Shown one piece after another: positions 11,641 through 44,028 of a stretch of 64,000 nt of DNA. The number at the start of each line of letters is the position of its first letter. The stretch's first letter is position 1. Position numbers and translations under genes: made by a program. The stretch spans positions 8,975,155 to 9,039,154 of the forward strand of contig NC_056544.1 of NCBI RefSeq assembly GCF_910596095.1, written 5' to 3'. The notes beneath the pieces were generated by a model, which was not told the origin of the DNA, made no database searches, and saw only the letters and a list, made by a program, of their open reading frames with translations. The stretch is from Thunnus maccoyii (Eukaryota; Chordata; Actinopteri; Scombriformes; Scombridae).

Positions 11641-13856
11641 TTATCCTAAATACGATTTATGTCAACAAAAATAATCCCACAGTTGACATGACTGACACAC
11701 AAATCACCGATGATGTGACATTTAGTTGGTGATAACAAGTGAGCTGCGTTAACAGCTGATAGAAAATAGGGTAACCTTGAGAAAAACTTCAAAAAATTTC
11801 AAATATTTGACTTTCAAACACTGAAACTTTATACCACATTCCTTCGCTTAATGCTTTATTGAGATTTATGATTTTTCAGAATCCACGGTCCACTTTGTGT
11901 AACTATCTGTAATACAAAAACAGTTCGAGTAATGTAGCACCCATTAGGCAACACATTGTAACACGACCCAAATTGTGCAAAAAGAAGCGTTTATTGCACA
12001 AAAAAGAGAAAAAAAAACCTTAATAAAAAACAACCGTCATCGTAATAGATTACTGCAATATAACTGTCAAGTCCTTTAGTAATTTGGGACTGTCAGGTTC
12101 ATTGGTCAGTAATGTGCCACACATCTCGATTGACTGTATATAACGGACATGCTACATATGTTGAGGCCACTAGAGGGAGCCATTTACTTAAATCTGCAGC
12201 ATTTAGCCCACTTGGATTACCTTGGTGTCATGTGGCGAGGCACAGAAAACCACAGGAGTGGGAGGCCTGCAAAGATCTCTCTAAATGATAAGGTAGCACT
12301 TCTTCCCACTCGCAGGGTTATGCCAAAAGGTCACACTCGAGCAGAGCTAACAACAAGCTCATGTTAGCAGTAACAGTGCACAGATATACATGCCAGATAA
12401 CTTATTTTACATTTACAGTACTTTAAGTGTATAGAATGCATGCAATCTGTATTTTTAGAAATTAAAAATCAATAGGTCAGATGTTTTTCTAAGGTTGGTT
12501 GCACTCAATACATCAAAAGCATGACCATAAAATACAAAGTCTGGCATTTCATATCCCATTATTTCCTTGAAATCAAAAGCATTTGATTGATCAATCTCTA
12601 CTCAAAAAAAGTCACAAGAGAGGTGAGGTAAAAATAAAAGTGAGAAAAAATGTGAAAAGTGCCGACACAAAAAAATGCCAGCATAGATTTGTCAAATTAC
12701 TGAAATATCTTCACAAACCAAGCATTAAACATCTGGCTTGGTTGTGCAAAAGTCACCCAGGCCTCTGCTGCCACCATGTGGCTGCCAGTAAAACTTGGCT
12801 TTGATTCCTCAACAATCACGTTGGTTGAATAATGAATGTCCACCTCCACTCAAAAATGTGTTTCGCTCATTGTTACTTTAGTTGAATGTTTGTCCCTCAC
12901 TGTGCAGAATGATGCAGAATTTGACACTAAAAGGCTGTTTTCACATTCATCTGCTGTATCTGCTGTCCAGTATACATGATTTTCAATCAGGGAGAAGGAG
13001 TAAGTGCAATTTAAAGAATTTCTAACTCTGTAATTGAACTTTAAACCACTTTACTGCTTAAAAAAAAACATGTCAGTTGCAAACAAGTCTGGGGGAGAAC
13101 TTGAAGAAAGCATTTAATTTTCTTTCAAAGTCTACAGTGGTTTAGCAGAAAATGAATATTTATTTGTATTAAAGCTATGGAACTGTGTATGTAACACATC
13201 TGTTGGTGCCATAAGTTGAGGGTTAAATCTTCATTATATCAAATATTGTGTTAGTTTCAGACAAAGGATGGTAAATGGAGAATTTTGGAATGTCTCTGTA
13301 AACAACAGAGTTTCAGAGTTTAGCATTAAAATATTTAGATATTCTGGATTTTAATAGAGAATGTGTAAAAAGACAGTGACAGTGTCTTTTCCAAAAAAGG
13401 GATACCAGTTGTGCTTTATCTGTATACATGTGGAAAAGGAATGTCCCACAGAGTAAAAAATATCATAATAAGAATGTATAAACACTTTTTCTTAGTATCC
13501 GGATTCAGTAGCAGGTTTTATTTATCTAGATAGTAGCTGCTACAAAGGGGCACTTAAGTATTTTCAGACCGACATAATATTCTAAAGATTTGCTGCAATA
13601 TTTGCACAATAGGCCGTCCCAGGATTTGCTGTAAAATCACAATTCTTATTATGTGAGCCTGGTGGACAATTTGCCCACTGAGAATACAGTAGGTTCGGTA
13701 CAAATAAATAAATAAGCAAGCAAGCCATCGGGTCTTCTTTATGAGCAGCATATTATTTTTGCTGCACTCCAGTGAGAGGTCTGCATAAATGTATTTACCG
13801 TCTCCAAAACCCCAATGAAGACTCCGTTAACAAGGTGAGACATTATGAGGAAGAAG
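11641..13856. other. Intergenic spacer between dnm3 3' end and suco 5' end
   Basis: I see no conserved gene. ORFs here (for example 12149-12367 and 12583-12804, plus strand) have no recognisable domain, are short, and sit in AT-rich sequence. There are A-rich runs near 12000. In human, PIGC and C1orf105 are near this interval; neither is visible here. Confidence 0.5.
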
Positions 13857-15503
13857 TTTATTGAGGAGCAATACAGAGACACAGAAAATAACAACTGATG
13901 CAATTCCCCAGTTTAACATTATGCCCTCTGCTAAACAATGCCATCTCACTACAACTGGAACCTGTTCGTTGTTGGTCTTAAGCTGATTTTTTTTTTTTTA
14001 AACTTTACGATTCTCTTTCTACATTTAGCTTTGGCAATACAGAATTGTAATTCATGCCGGTAAGGCAGTCTAAATTAGAGAGAAGAGAGCATTTAGTGAA
14101 TAGAGACATAGAGAACAATTAAAGCGCTAGGATCCTTGATGAGGTCTTTATAGTCCACAGGTACAGTATCTCTTTATCATTACCTATATACATCAGAACA
14201 CAGTTTAGGCCCACATACACAATAACAAACTGACAGAGAAGCACTTGAACATTGACAATACCACCTTAAGCTCTGACGCAGACGGTGACTGACTGACTGA
14301 CTGACTGACTGGCTGGCTTCGTGATTGTGAAAGTAGAGGAAAGAAGAGAGACTTGAGAAAAGAGAAAGAGTGCTAGTTTGTGATGTGCATGAAGTTGCAT
14401 GTTTCAAACCTGAGAAAAAGGCTAAATGGAAACATGTAAAAAAGCATCATCTTTGTTCATTCATGGAGGAACTTGTGTTTTGCCATGTCAAGTAGCAACT
14501 TTTTTTTTTTTTCAAGTGGCAAGTTCCGGTCCCATCCATCCCGCCAGTCAGGGTCTGAATGTGAGCTTAAGGCTGCAAGGGTCACAACTTGACCATTGAT
14601 ACAGCACAGGTGGACACCTATGACAAGGTTAAATGTATTATTGAGGCTGTTTCCATATAGAGAATACTGAAGGTGCTCCTCAGCCTTGCTATGTGTGTAT
14701 GGCTGCTACTACAACACAGGAACAACTCACAAAAGTCCAACATTAAATTGACCCCCGAGGGTTTTATGATTCATCATTAACAGCTTTGACCATGAAAACA
14801 AATACAACTGAAACGCCAACAAACGTGCAGACAGACGGCACATGCACACGTGTCCTCGCACACTCATACACACGCACACGCACATACACAGTATTACTCG
14901 CACACAAACACACGTATACACACACATACTAAGATACAACTTGTGTTCCTAAGAGAACATTAAGCTGATAATTAACACTTAGGGGGGCATTATACAATAA
15001 ATTAATACAATACTAAATCAAACTCAGCCTACATATAGGCAAATTAGTCCCTCCCCCATATACATACACACAAAACACACGCACACACACACTCCCATGC
15101 AATAAAAGCAGCTTATGTGCCATGCTGCATTTTGGAATGAATAGGGCAGTACGACTGCTGAGCGTATTTTCATGTAAAGCAGCAAGTGGGGGTGGTGTCT
15201 GACTTGGCGAGGTGCTCTGGGGGGAAAAGAGGTTCCAGGGACTGATACTGGGTAGTGGATCTGCTAAGCAAACCTGGACCACAGGCGAGCAACAAGCGCA
15301 CATACACATACACCACAAGACAAGTACCATACTGTACATAGATATATGGACATCGTCACCTGGCAGGAAATCGAAGGGTCAAGGGGTAAAGACTTCAGTG
15401 TCTACACTAAGGAGAGACCAGGACAGCAGAGTCATGGCTAAGAGAGGAGGAATGGAGTGGATGAAGGAGGGAGGAGGAGGGTATGAGCAACCCCTTGAGA
15501 TGA
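13857..15503 (-). other. dnm3: dnm3 3' UTR, with candidate poly(A) signal at 13857-13862
   Basis: After the stop at 15504 there is no further exon. AATAAA on the minus strand (TTTATT at 13857-13862) is a plausible end, giving a UTR of about 1.6 kb. It contains CA/TG-rich tracts (14839-14932, 15059-15092) and a GACT tandem run near 14283-14310. Another TTTATT near 13516 could serve a longer form. Confidence 0.45.
14283..14310. repeat. (GACT)n short tandem repeat
   Basis: Five to six consecutive gact/ctga units followed by ggctggct, in the dnm3 3' UTR. Confidence 0.8.
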
Positions 15504-35500
<19,997 letters not shown>

Positions 35501-37502
35501 CCAGCTGTCGTAAATTTCATACACTACCATTACATACAGGCCGTGGCAGTCATTTTATGTCGCCTCGATTGGTGTATATTAAAAATGCTGTGATACAGAA
35601 AGCTGCATCCTGATTGAGTTTGACATTATAGGCCCTTGCTTGGTTATATGAAGCCTAGAAGGGTCTCCGTTAACTGAGGGGGGTGCAGGGGGGGGAGTGT
35701 GATGCTTGGCTCCAGATTGTCACTGCAGGCCGGGGCTGGTGGATGCTGTCAAGCGGAAAGGACGCTGCCATTCCGTCTTAACCTCTCTCCAGCCAACATC
35801 TGTGCCAGATAAAGACAAGTGTTTCTCCTCCACTGTTAACGTCGCTATTCATGAGATGATCTGTGAGGAGAGATGTGATTTGCTATTGAACGCATATTGG
35901 TGAGAGGCTGTAAGGAGATCTGATATGCATCGACAGCATAACAGGCAAAGCTCTGTGCGCCTCATCCATTTGTTTATGACAATAAAATGTTATCGATTTT
36001 GTCGGTATTTGCCCTTTTCATTATGGCCAGGCCTTTAAAACTGTGTCTAATCGACACATCATGTTGTAGTTAGTTGGAGTAACACTAGGTGGCAGTGGAG
36101 ATCTAACCACTGAGGCCCTGCGTTTGGACCCAGTTGATATTTATCATTTATTGGTTATCAGTTGAAAGAAATAACATGGATCTCACAACAGAACCATAAG
36201 TCCTTATGAAAATATTAGTTATAGGAAAATAATGTCAGAGAGGGGGAAATACTTTTAAGTTCAGTGAAGTAACTGTAATGGGAGAAAAAACTACTTGGAG
36301 TGTTATGTATTTTCTGAAAAAGTGGGGAAATAACCCAATCTGTTGTTAGGATATTATGAAGAGTTACACGGACATAAAATCTAACTGGCTGGATTGCTGC
36401 AGTTCATCTCAGCCTCAACCCCTCTGACCTTACCTGACAGAGAAAGGATGTCCCAGTCTGAGCAGAGGTATCCAGTAACATCAACATCAATCCAACACCT
36501 CGCTGTCTCTCCTTTCATCTCCTGCCAAAGATCCTGTTTCCTGAGGTATCTGGGGCGACAGGAGAGTTGGTCTCCAGGTCGGTATTTGAGGCTTAAAAAT
36601 AAAGGTGGACCTGTTTTTAGATGAGGGACAGGCAGTCGCTTCAACACCGATCTGTTCACCTAGCAGGGGCACCATTAAAACGAGGCCCTGAATGAGTCAG
36701 GGACCACAGAGCTGGGCAGGGTCATTCCAGGAATTATACTTGTTTATCATGTCAGAGCAGTTAGGAGCTGTTTTCAGAGGGTGTAACATTTCTAGTGGTG
36801 CCACCTGGACATCTGACTGGAAGTAACTGAGTTACAAGCAGCCTGTTACATTTGGTAAAGAAGACAGGATCTATACACTTAATGTTGTTGTCAGTGAAGT
36901 ACCCTTGTAGCAGAATATTTTGGTAGCTAACAGAAGTACAGATAATTGAACATACACCAGGATGAATGAATGTAGAATGGCATTCTATGCTATATTACTT
37001 TTTATATTATTGTAGAGGACAATACTCTTCATATAGTATAGTATTGCATAGTAGTATATCATTGCATTGTACTGTATTTTATAACACAGTACTATACAGT
37101 ATAGTATAAACCAACACAGTTGTTTAGTATAGCATTGCACTGTCCTGTGTTATATCTATGTGTTAACCGTCTTTGAGTATCTTGAAAAGTGCTGTATAAA
37201 CAAAAGGTATTATTATTATATTATATTGTGTAGTACTGTATTGTTTTGTGTAGTAAATACTATATTATGTCTAATGTACATATGTACAACTATGTAACAT
37301 AGTAACACAGATGCTATATACAGAATGGCACAGTATAGCAATACTGCATGTCTCTGTCATATCCCTATTGGATCATTTCAAACTGTGACCATTTCTCATC
37401 TTAGTTGATACTATTTTGCCTGTTTGAATTGTTATGATTTTCGAAACTGTTTCCATTGATATACTAAATCATTTTTGTGGACACAAATTTTAGACTTTTT
37501 AA

Positions 37503-37885
37503 CCAGAGATGGAAAGTAGCTCCAAGCCCAAAATTCACTCAAGTACTGTACTTTTACACAAAATTTGAAGCACTTGTTCTTGTTTCTAGTTACTTTGCAG
37601 ATTCACATTTTACATTAAATACATCTTTTGTACAAGCAGAATATGACACACAGTTGTAAACTACTCAGCAGCATATAGTATAAAGTAATTAAAAATCTTA
37701 ATGCATTGATCACAATAATAAATAGTGTATATTAATATAAATCTCTGAAAAGGATGCATTGTGCATTACAAGCACAATGCAAGATACTTTAAGTACTTAT
37801 GTACTTTAACTTAAGTCAAATTTTGAATGTAGGACTTGTTCAGAGTATTTGTACACAATAAATCTGTGTACTTCTTCTACCACTG
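37503..37885. mobile_element. hAT-like MITE (CAGTGGTGGAAAGTA family), degenerate
   Basis: The left end ccagagatggaaagtagct and right end cttcttctaccactg are inverted relatives. The interior has the typical 'actcaagtactgtactttt' and 'aagtacttatgtactttaactt' words. The family is, from memory, abundant in percomorph genomes. No coding potential. Confidence 0.6.
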
Positions 37886-38891
37886 TAACTGACAAATCAG
37901 CTGGTTTGTATTCAATCCAAATGTAGCAGAGATTGTAACTGTGATTAAATTACTTCCAAGACAAAGAACCATAAGGTGTATTCATTATTTTTTCCACCTT
38001 GGCCTTGTAGAGTTTTCAAGATGTACAGTATACTGTATATTTCATCATGGGACAAATGATGAAGGTTTAAAACAGGAATTCAGGAGAAGCATGCAAGACC
38101 TGTTGAAATGAAATATGGGACTTTGTGTTTGTGTGTGTTCATTTGTGTGTATTTGTTTGTCATTGTATGTGTATTTTGAAGAAAAGACAGATGGCGGAGT
38201 GCTGATGGAGAACAGATTATTGGCTTTGGGTCAGAAAAAGGCCAGGGAGAGTAGTTATCAACATGTTGGTCCCCATGTGCCACTCCATCATTGCCCTGAA
38301 TCATCCATTACCCATGCTTCATTTCAGCACTGTGTTTGGACAGGATGGTGTTGCCTGCTTACCATGTCAGAGCCCACAAAATGACCTCACTGTGCCCTGT
38401 TCAAGCGCTACCAGAACATGTGCTGTTGTTTCAAGCAGGGTCACTGTTTTCTTCTCTGCATAGCCCAACAAGAAGTCACAGACTGTACTGCACACGCAGC
38501 TGTTGAATTTGATACAGCCTCAGATTTAAATCTGTGTCGAGGAAGGAACTCAGTTGACCTTGCACTTTCTTCCTTTCTCAAATGAGATTATAAGGCCACT
38601 GAGATGAGCTAAGGAGAAAAATATGAGCTCCTGCCATTTTAAGACGAAAACCGATCAGTGTTTGAGTTGTGCAAGGTTGCAAACTGCACTAGGCTCCAAT
38701 GTTTGTGGAAACAATTGTAATGAATAGACATTTTCTCCATTTTCCGCTTTTGAGCTAGTTAGGTGACTTAGTTTCTAAATCATTGCCTGACTTGCACCAC
38801 AATCGAAGGGCCCTGTTGTTAAACTGTCATCAATGGGGGGAAAACAGTGGCCCCATTACATAACACACAGCTTCAAACAGCCCAGTCACAA

Positions 38892-38930
38892 ACTGCACAA
38901 CACACACACACACACACTCACACACTGACG
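38892..38930. repeat. (CA)n microsatellite
   Basis: Run of about nine CA units followed by interrupted copies, ending before tgacgga. Confidence 0.85.
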
Positions 38931-39290
38931 GAATGACAGTTTATGGTAGAAAAAGAGGAATTTACTGAAACTGTTGAAGTACAGTTTAGAGCCAGTGGAA
39001 TCCTGTAAACCCATACTTATATAAAAAAAAAGCTACATGCCTGAAAGGTGATGCTCTGTGAGGAAAGAGGAGATATTACTGGAATTACAATGAGCAGGAA
39101 TTCAATTATATTTACACCATGTATTTAGATGACATAATGTTACAACAAACAGAGGCACGAAACATCAGTAATGGACAATTTAGTTGAAATTCCTGGAAAA
39201 TGGTAGATATTCAATGGTGATCTCATGCTACATAAGTAGGAAACTAAAGGTTTCACCAATAAAATAATTTAAAAAAGCCTTTTGAAGGAA

Positions 39291-39685
39291 TAGTTTGACA
39301 TTTGTGGGAAATGAGATCTATGTTACTTTGTCATTAAATATGAAGCTACAGACATTAGCTTAGCTCAGCATAAAGCTAGGGGGAAACAGCTAGCCCAGCT
39401 CTGTCCCACCTGAACGTTTAAAGCTCACTAACGAGTTAGTTCTAAAAGTCACTGCCCTCGGCCAAAAATAGTCCAGCACATTACTGTAAAACCACATATT
39501 GTTGTTCTTACACCTCGATTTTTGTACTGATTAAAGAAATGAGGTATAATGCGTTCAATAGTTTGCTTTACATGTGCTGGGAGATAGAATTTATTACCTT
39601 TGACCAAGCTAGCTGTTTCCCCCTGCTTCTAGTCTTTATGCTAAGCTAAACTAACTGTTGTGAAATTGTGAACCTATCTTTTAAA
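39291..39685. mobile_element. Percomorph foldback MITE, copy 3
   Basis: Starts tttgaaggaatagtttgacat. It contains gcttagctcagcataaagct and aaacagctagcccagctctg, then their mirror ctagctgtttccccctgctt and ctttatgctaagctaaact. It is about 395 bp, with eroded ends. Confidence 0.7.
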
Positions 39686-42589
39686 GTTCAGATGAAACAG
39701 CATTTTGAGAGTATCTAGCTTCCGTATCATGATGTATTTCCGAGTGAAACAGAATAAACATAATGTTGGGAGGAATTTGATTTGAACATTGAAAAGTGGG
39801 CATGTCATAATGAATCTTAGCTCTGTGCCGCTAGAAGTTGAAGATTGATTGATGGGTGGATGTCATGATATTATTTGTTGAAATTGGTTGGTTCAAGCCT
39901 CTGTAAGCACACATCATATTTTGATTTACAGAAAGAAAACATGATTGGGTTTTGATATAAGAATACAAAGAAACTGACTTTTTTTTTTTTTTTTTCGGCA
40001 TATATTGTTAAATAGGTGCACACTATGACCGGGGACAGAGGATTTTTTTCATTTCATCTTGACTTTAAAGAAATAATGATACCATTTCAGACCTTTAAGC
40101 ACAACATCACTTCCTCTGAGGACTCCTAAACACCTACAGTACCTGACACCAAGTGTTAAATCTGTTGTCTCACTACTGTGTTATGTCAGTTGTGTCTTAT
40201 CTACAGTATGTGTTTATCTATGCATGTGAGACTGTCTGTGACACTCTGGTGCCATGCCAGTCTGTCTGTATCAGTAATGAGAACCTCTGGTGTAACACCT
40301 GTACTGAGCTGTCAAAGACCAAACAACACCTACTGCGCTGTGAGATTTTGTGTGTGTGGGCGTGTGTGATCCACAGTGATTATACCCTCGTAGTCACAAC
40401 AGACAGCAGGCCATTTTTAATGCTCGTGTCAAAAACACCTCACACTGTCCCCCTGTGGTTTTGTTTAATGAACACTAAATTATATAAATGATAGTCATAA
40501 ATGCTCATTTTTCCTTTAATCCATCAATTGCTCACCATGAATCAAGCACAATGACTCATTTGAGTTTCGGCACCTTAGATCACAACACATGCAAAGCATC
40601 AAGACTGTCTCATTCTTCATCACTCTCTCTCATAAACGTGAAAACACACAGACTTTCAGAGAACAAGCATTCAGGCTCAACTTCCGTAGTTTCAGTCTGA
40701 GCACTGAGGTGGAATTTTATGTTCAGGTGGGAGGTTGTGTTAAAGGGTGTTAAACCACTGAGTGCACACCTCTGATGACTGACTGCTTCATGTCTGCATT
40801 ATATTGAAAATCAACGAGCGAGTCTGGCACCCATGTAAAAGTGCATTATGCAACACTTCACACCTGTAAATGTACGTCTGGCATGCCAATAATTGTTCCA
40901 TGTGGGCGCTACTCAAATTTCATCAGCCACTGGAAAATGATGTTGTCACTGTCTTTAAGACTCAGTGTGAGAGAACTGGCACGCCATTTAATTTGCCACC
41001 AAGCCCACTTTCCTTCTCTGTAAGATCCATTCAGCCTGACGTCTAAATCAATAATCAAATTATACTGGATGTTGTGTAAAAAGCTCTAATGGCGACAATT
41101 TCATTTTCCACATCGGTCCTGATGCAGCAATCACACTGTTTCTCTCATCTGTTTTGTTTTTCTTCTGTGATGTCATTGTCCCCAACAGCTCTCCCAACTT
41201 TTTCCTGTTGCATAATATTATGTGATTCATATTTAAACAAAGGCAGCAGTAAAATGTCCCTCCAGAATAGTGGAAATCCTGTACTGCCAAGAATTCTGGG
41301 AGGCTTAGAGGTTTGTAAAATTACTGCTTAAAATAACAGATATCTTCTACTGTTTATCTGATATCAATAATTTGTTCTTCACCTATTATTCATATTCATA
41401 ATTAACTCTACAGTAACAGTTAAAACTGGGTTATTTGTCTACCACTTTGTCTAACCACTGCTTTAGGAAATACAATGATGGGTTAATCAACACTGTTTCA
41501 AACCCATAGAATTGTATTTAAATTGCAGTGAAGATGCCATAGTTTTCAAAGATACTCTTTATGTCAGGCTCCATTTTGGGAAAATGTGTATAAAATGACG
41601 GACAAGATAAGAAGAATGTTTCCATTTGAAAGAATGATGCAGCTTTAAAAAAATCATGGCATGAAATGAAGTCTTGAGTTTGAATATATTAATCAGTGTT
41701 AACCTCCTATGGCTTCAATGAAGAGCTGTAACATGCTGATAATATACAGTATATCAGTCAGACCATGGAATAAAAATATACTTAAAACAAAATAAAAGTG
41801 GGAAACTGAATCTTTGAGGGTTAAATCATAAATAAAAATGAAGCAACAAATCCTGCATGTTAGGAAAATAATTGTATCTAATTGCAGCTGCAGGACATGG
41901 AATCCCAGTATGGAGAAACCAAATTGTAACATACTGTAAGAGCCATCATCATTAAAATGAGTATTCTTAGCTCTGCTAAGATGTGCACGTTGAACATTTC
42001 AGCAGGCAAACATGGATTCCAGGCTCCCTGCAGAGCTACTTCAGCATCTAGAGAGAGACTGTCTGTGGAAGAGATTGTGCACACGTTGGGATCTTCTGAA
42101 TTTTTTAGGGCCGACAAAGGGGCTGGGGCTGACTTTTACAGGAGTCGTAATGTTATATAAGAAAAACACACTTCAGAAGTGAAAACTTTGTGGAATACTG
42201 GTGACTTTCCATGGGCCATAAAATGGACAGGTTAACTAGGCAGCAGACTGATCTTGTGGAACCAAACACAGATGTGCTGCAAGCTGCTTTGGGGTGAAAC
42301 TGCTGCTGCTGCTGCTGTCGGTATTTACATGAAATATTTTGTAATGGTCATGGAGGACAGACACAGCATTTTGATTATGGAAAAATACAGAAAAGTGGAG
42401 ACAAACTGAGAGGAAGTGCCAGTTCCAGTACCAGTTAATAACAGCCACTGGTGGTTTTTGTACACTTACTATGGGTACATTCGTGTTGGACTCCAGTGTT
42501 GATATATTTGCTATTTCCCCTCTCCAAGTCGCAGATGTTTCACGTGGATGAGCCACATGTCTCGTGTGAGAGCAAAGCCATAAGGGAGG

Positions 42590-43150
42590 ATTCTTCCGAA
42601 AACTATTAGACGGATTGCCATGAAATTTTATACACACACTCACATTCCTATCAGGATGAATTATAATAACATTTAGCACAATCATCAAAATTTCAGTTTG
42701 TCCAATACTTTGGTTAATGACTACATAGCTTCCAAAATCAATTACAGTCCCATCAACCACAACTGTACTTTGTGTTTAGCGCTAATAAACAAATGTTAGC
42801 ATGCTAACATGCTAAACTAAGACAGTAACCATGGTAAATATTAGACCTGCTTAGCTTCAGCATGTGTACTGTGTACTGCCATTGTGAGAATGTTAGCATG
42901 TTGAAATTAGCATTTTTTAAAGAATATGTTTTGGCATTGTTTGCCTCTATTTGACAGGTGAAAATGCAAAGAGACAGGAAGCTGGGGTAGAAAGAGGGAT
43001 ATGAGATGCAACAAATGTCCATGGCCAGAAACGAACCACAGACATAATAGCTATGTGGTATGCATCGTAACCAGTAGGCTACCAGGGTGCTCACTGACAT
43101 CAGCATTTAGCTCAAAGCACCGCTGTGCAGCCTCTCAGAGCGGCTCTTGG
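42590..43150. mobile_element. Composite repeat: percomorph interspersed repeat split by a second repeat
   Basis: Part A (42590 to about 42925) carries attgccatgaaattttatac, tttgtccaatactttggtta, tactttgtgtttagcgctaa and ttagcatgctaacatgctaa. Its continuation (catttagctcaaagcaccgc) resumes near 43105. Between them, about 42926-43098 holds a different repeat (gaaaatgcaaagagacagga ... aaccagtaggctaccagggt). Both families are known to me from other percomorph sequence. No coding potential. Confidence 0.6.
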
Positions 43151-43853
43151 ATTGTTATAATCAAAAAGTTATGTTTCCACTATAATGTGTCCAGTAAGAA
43201 TCCATGATTTAAAAGCATTTGGGGATGTGTGGAAAGTATGAGCTTTGGTAGGAAGAAAAGAAGAATAACCACGATTTTCTTGCCAGACAGCCAGCCCATC
43301 CTCCTGTACCAGACATCCTGCCCAGCTGTGGTGCGGGCAGATGAGTACCAGTGTACCCTCAGGTCCTTTGAAAGACCATGTTGCCTCGCTGTCAAGCCTA
43401 GATGGCAAATAGTGGCTGCAGATTCCTGGATTCCTAAACACTTGCCCTCGAGCCCAGATTTCACCCCGTACCCAGGTCATAAACTGGGTTTACAGTAAAT
43501 CACACCCTGGTTTAATAGTAAAACTATCAGTTACGGAGGAAGTAAACAGCTCTGCAGGTGACAGCCAGTAGACACATAAAAGAGATGCTTTCCAGTCAAA
43601 ACAACCTGCAGAGACATATCAACTACTGAGACACAATAAAAGAATCTTCCACAGGAAAAAACAGACAAACATTAAATTGTGTATTTTTCCACTGATACTG
43701 TGTGATTTTCACATTGTTTGCTCCTTTCAGCACACCTCACCCCACCACCAGTAAAAAAGAAGAAACACGTGGACTCAAACACACTCCACACCCCCTGACT
43801 ATTTCACTCCCTGCCACAGTCCTCGTCCCCTCCCACTCTGTGACAGTTAACTG

Positions 43854-43860
43854 TATAAAT
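43854..43860 (+). promoter_or_regulatory. myoc: TATA box of myoc
   Basis: TATAAAT about 170 bp upstream of the myoc start codon. A start site near 43885 would give a 5' UTR of about 145 nt. A TATA-type promoter is expected for a tissue-restricted secreted protein. Confidence 0.6.
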
Positions 43861-44028
43861 ATCCTACTCTCAGCATTGCTGGGATTCAGACACTGACCTG
43901 CACTGACCAGAGATACTCAGGTGGGGAAAAGACTAGCTAAAGAAAGAAAAGATATACATTTGAGGAGTCCTTCATCCTTGCAAATATCCCCAAAACAGAA
44001 GACTATAGACTCAGTCTGACCCTTCAGA

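Larger units (their letters stand above)
35501..43853. other. dnm3-myoc intergenic spacer
   Basis: Some 8 kb lies between divergent dnm3 and myoc. It is mostly AT-rich, with a degenerate TAGTAT-rich stretch at about 36990-37340 and the repeats listed separately. No conserved protein is recognised. A minus-strand ORF at 36381-36659 (92 codons) is open but unlike anything I know. Confidence 0.5.

Noticed and set aside
12149-12367. Plus-strand 72-codon ORF between dnm3 and suco
   Set aside because: Short, no homology recognised, no promoter or splice context.
11641-13856. Possible PIGC or C1orf105 orthologue expected from human synteny
   Set aside because: Searched by eye for PIGC membrane segments on both strands; none found. 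The gene is probably elsewhere in this genome.
14280-14312. CRISPR-like regular repeats (GACT run)
   Set aside because: A 4-bp microsatellite in an animal gene; no spacer-repeat structure and wrong kind of genome.
36381-36659. Minus-strand ORF of 92 codons in the dnm3-myoc spacer
   Set aside because: No domain or conserved motif that I recognise, no flanking splice consensus that ties it to other exons, and an overlapping plus-strand ORF of similar quality. Could be a relic but not supportable.
42236-42760. Minus-strand ORF of 174 codons upstream of myoc
   Set aside because: It overlaps the interspersed repeat starting near 42590 and ends in a poly-serine translation of a CTG run; best explained by chance openness in repeat sequence.
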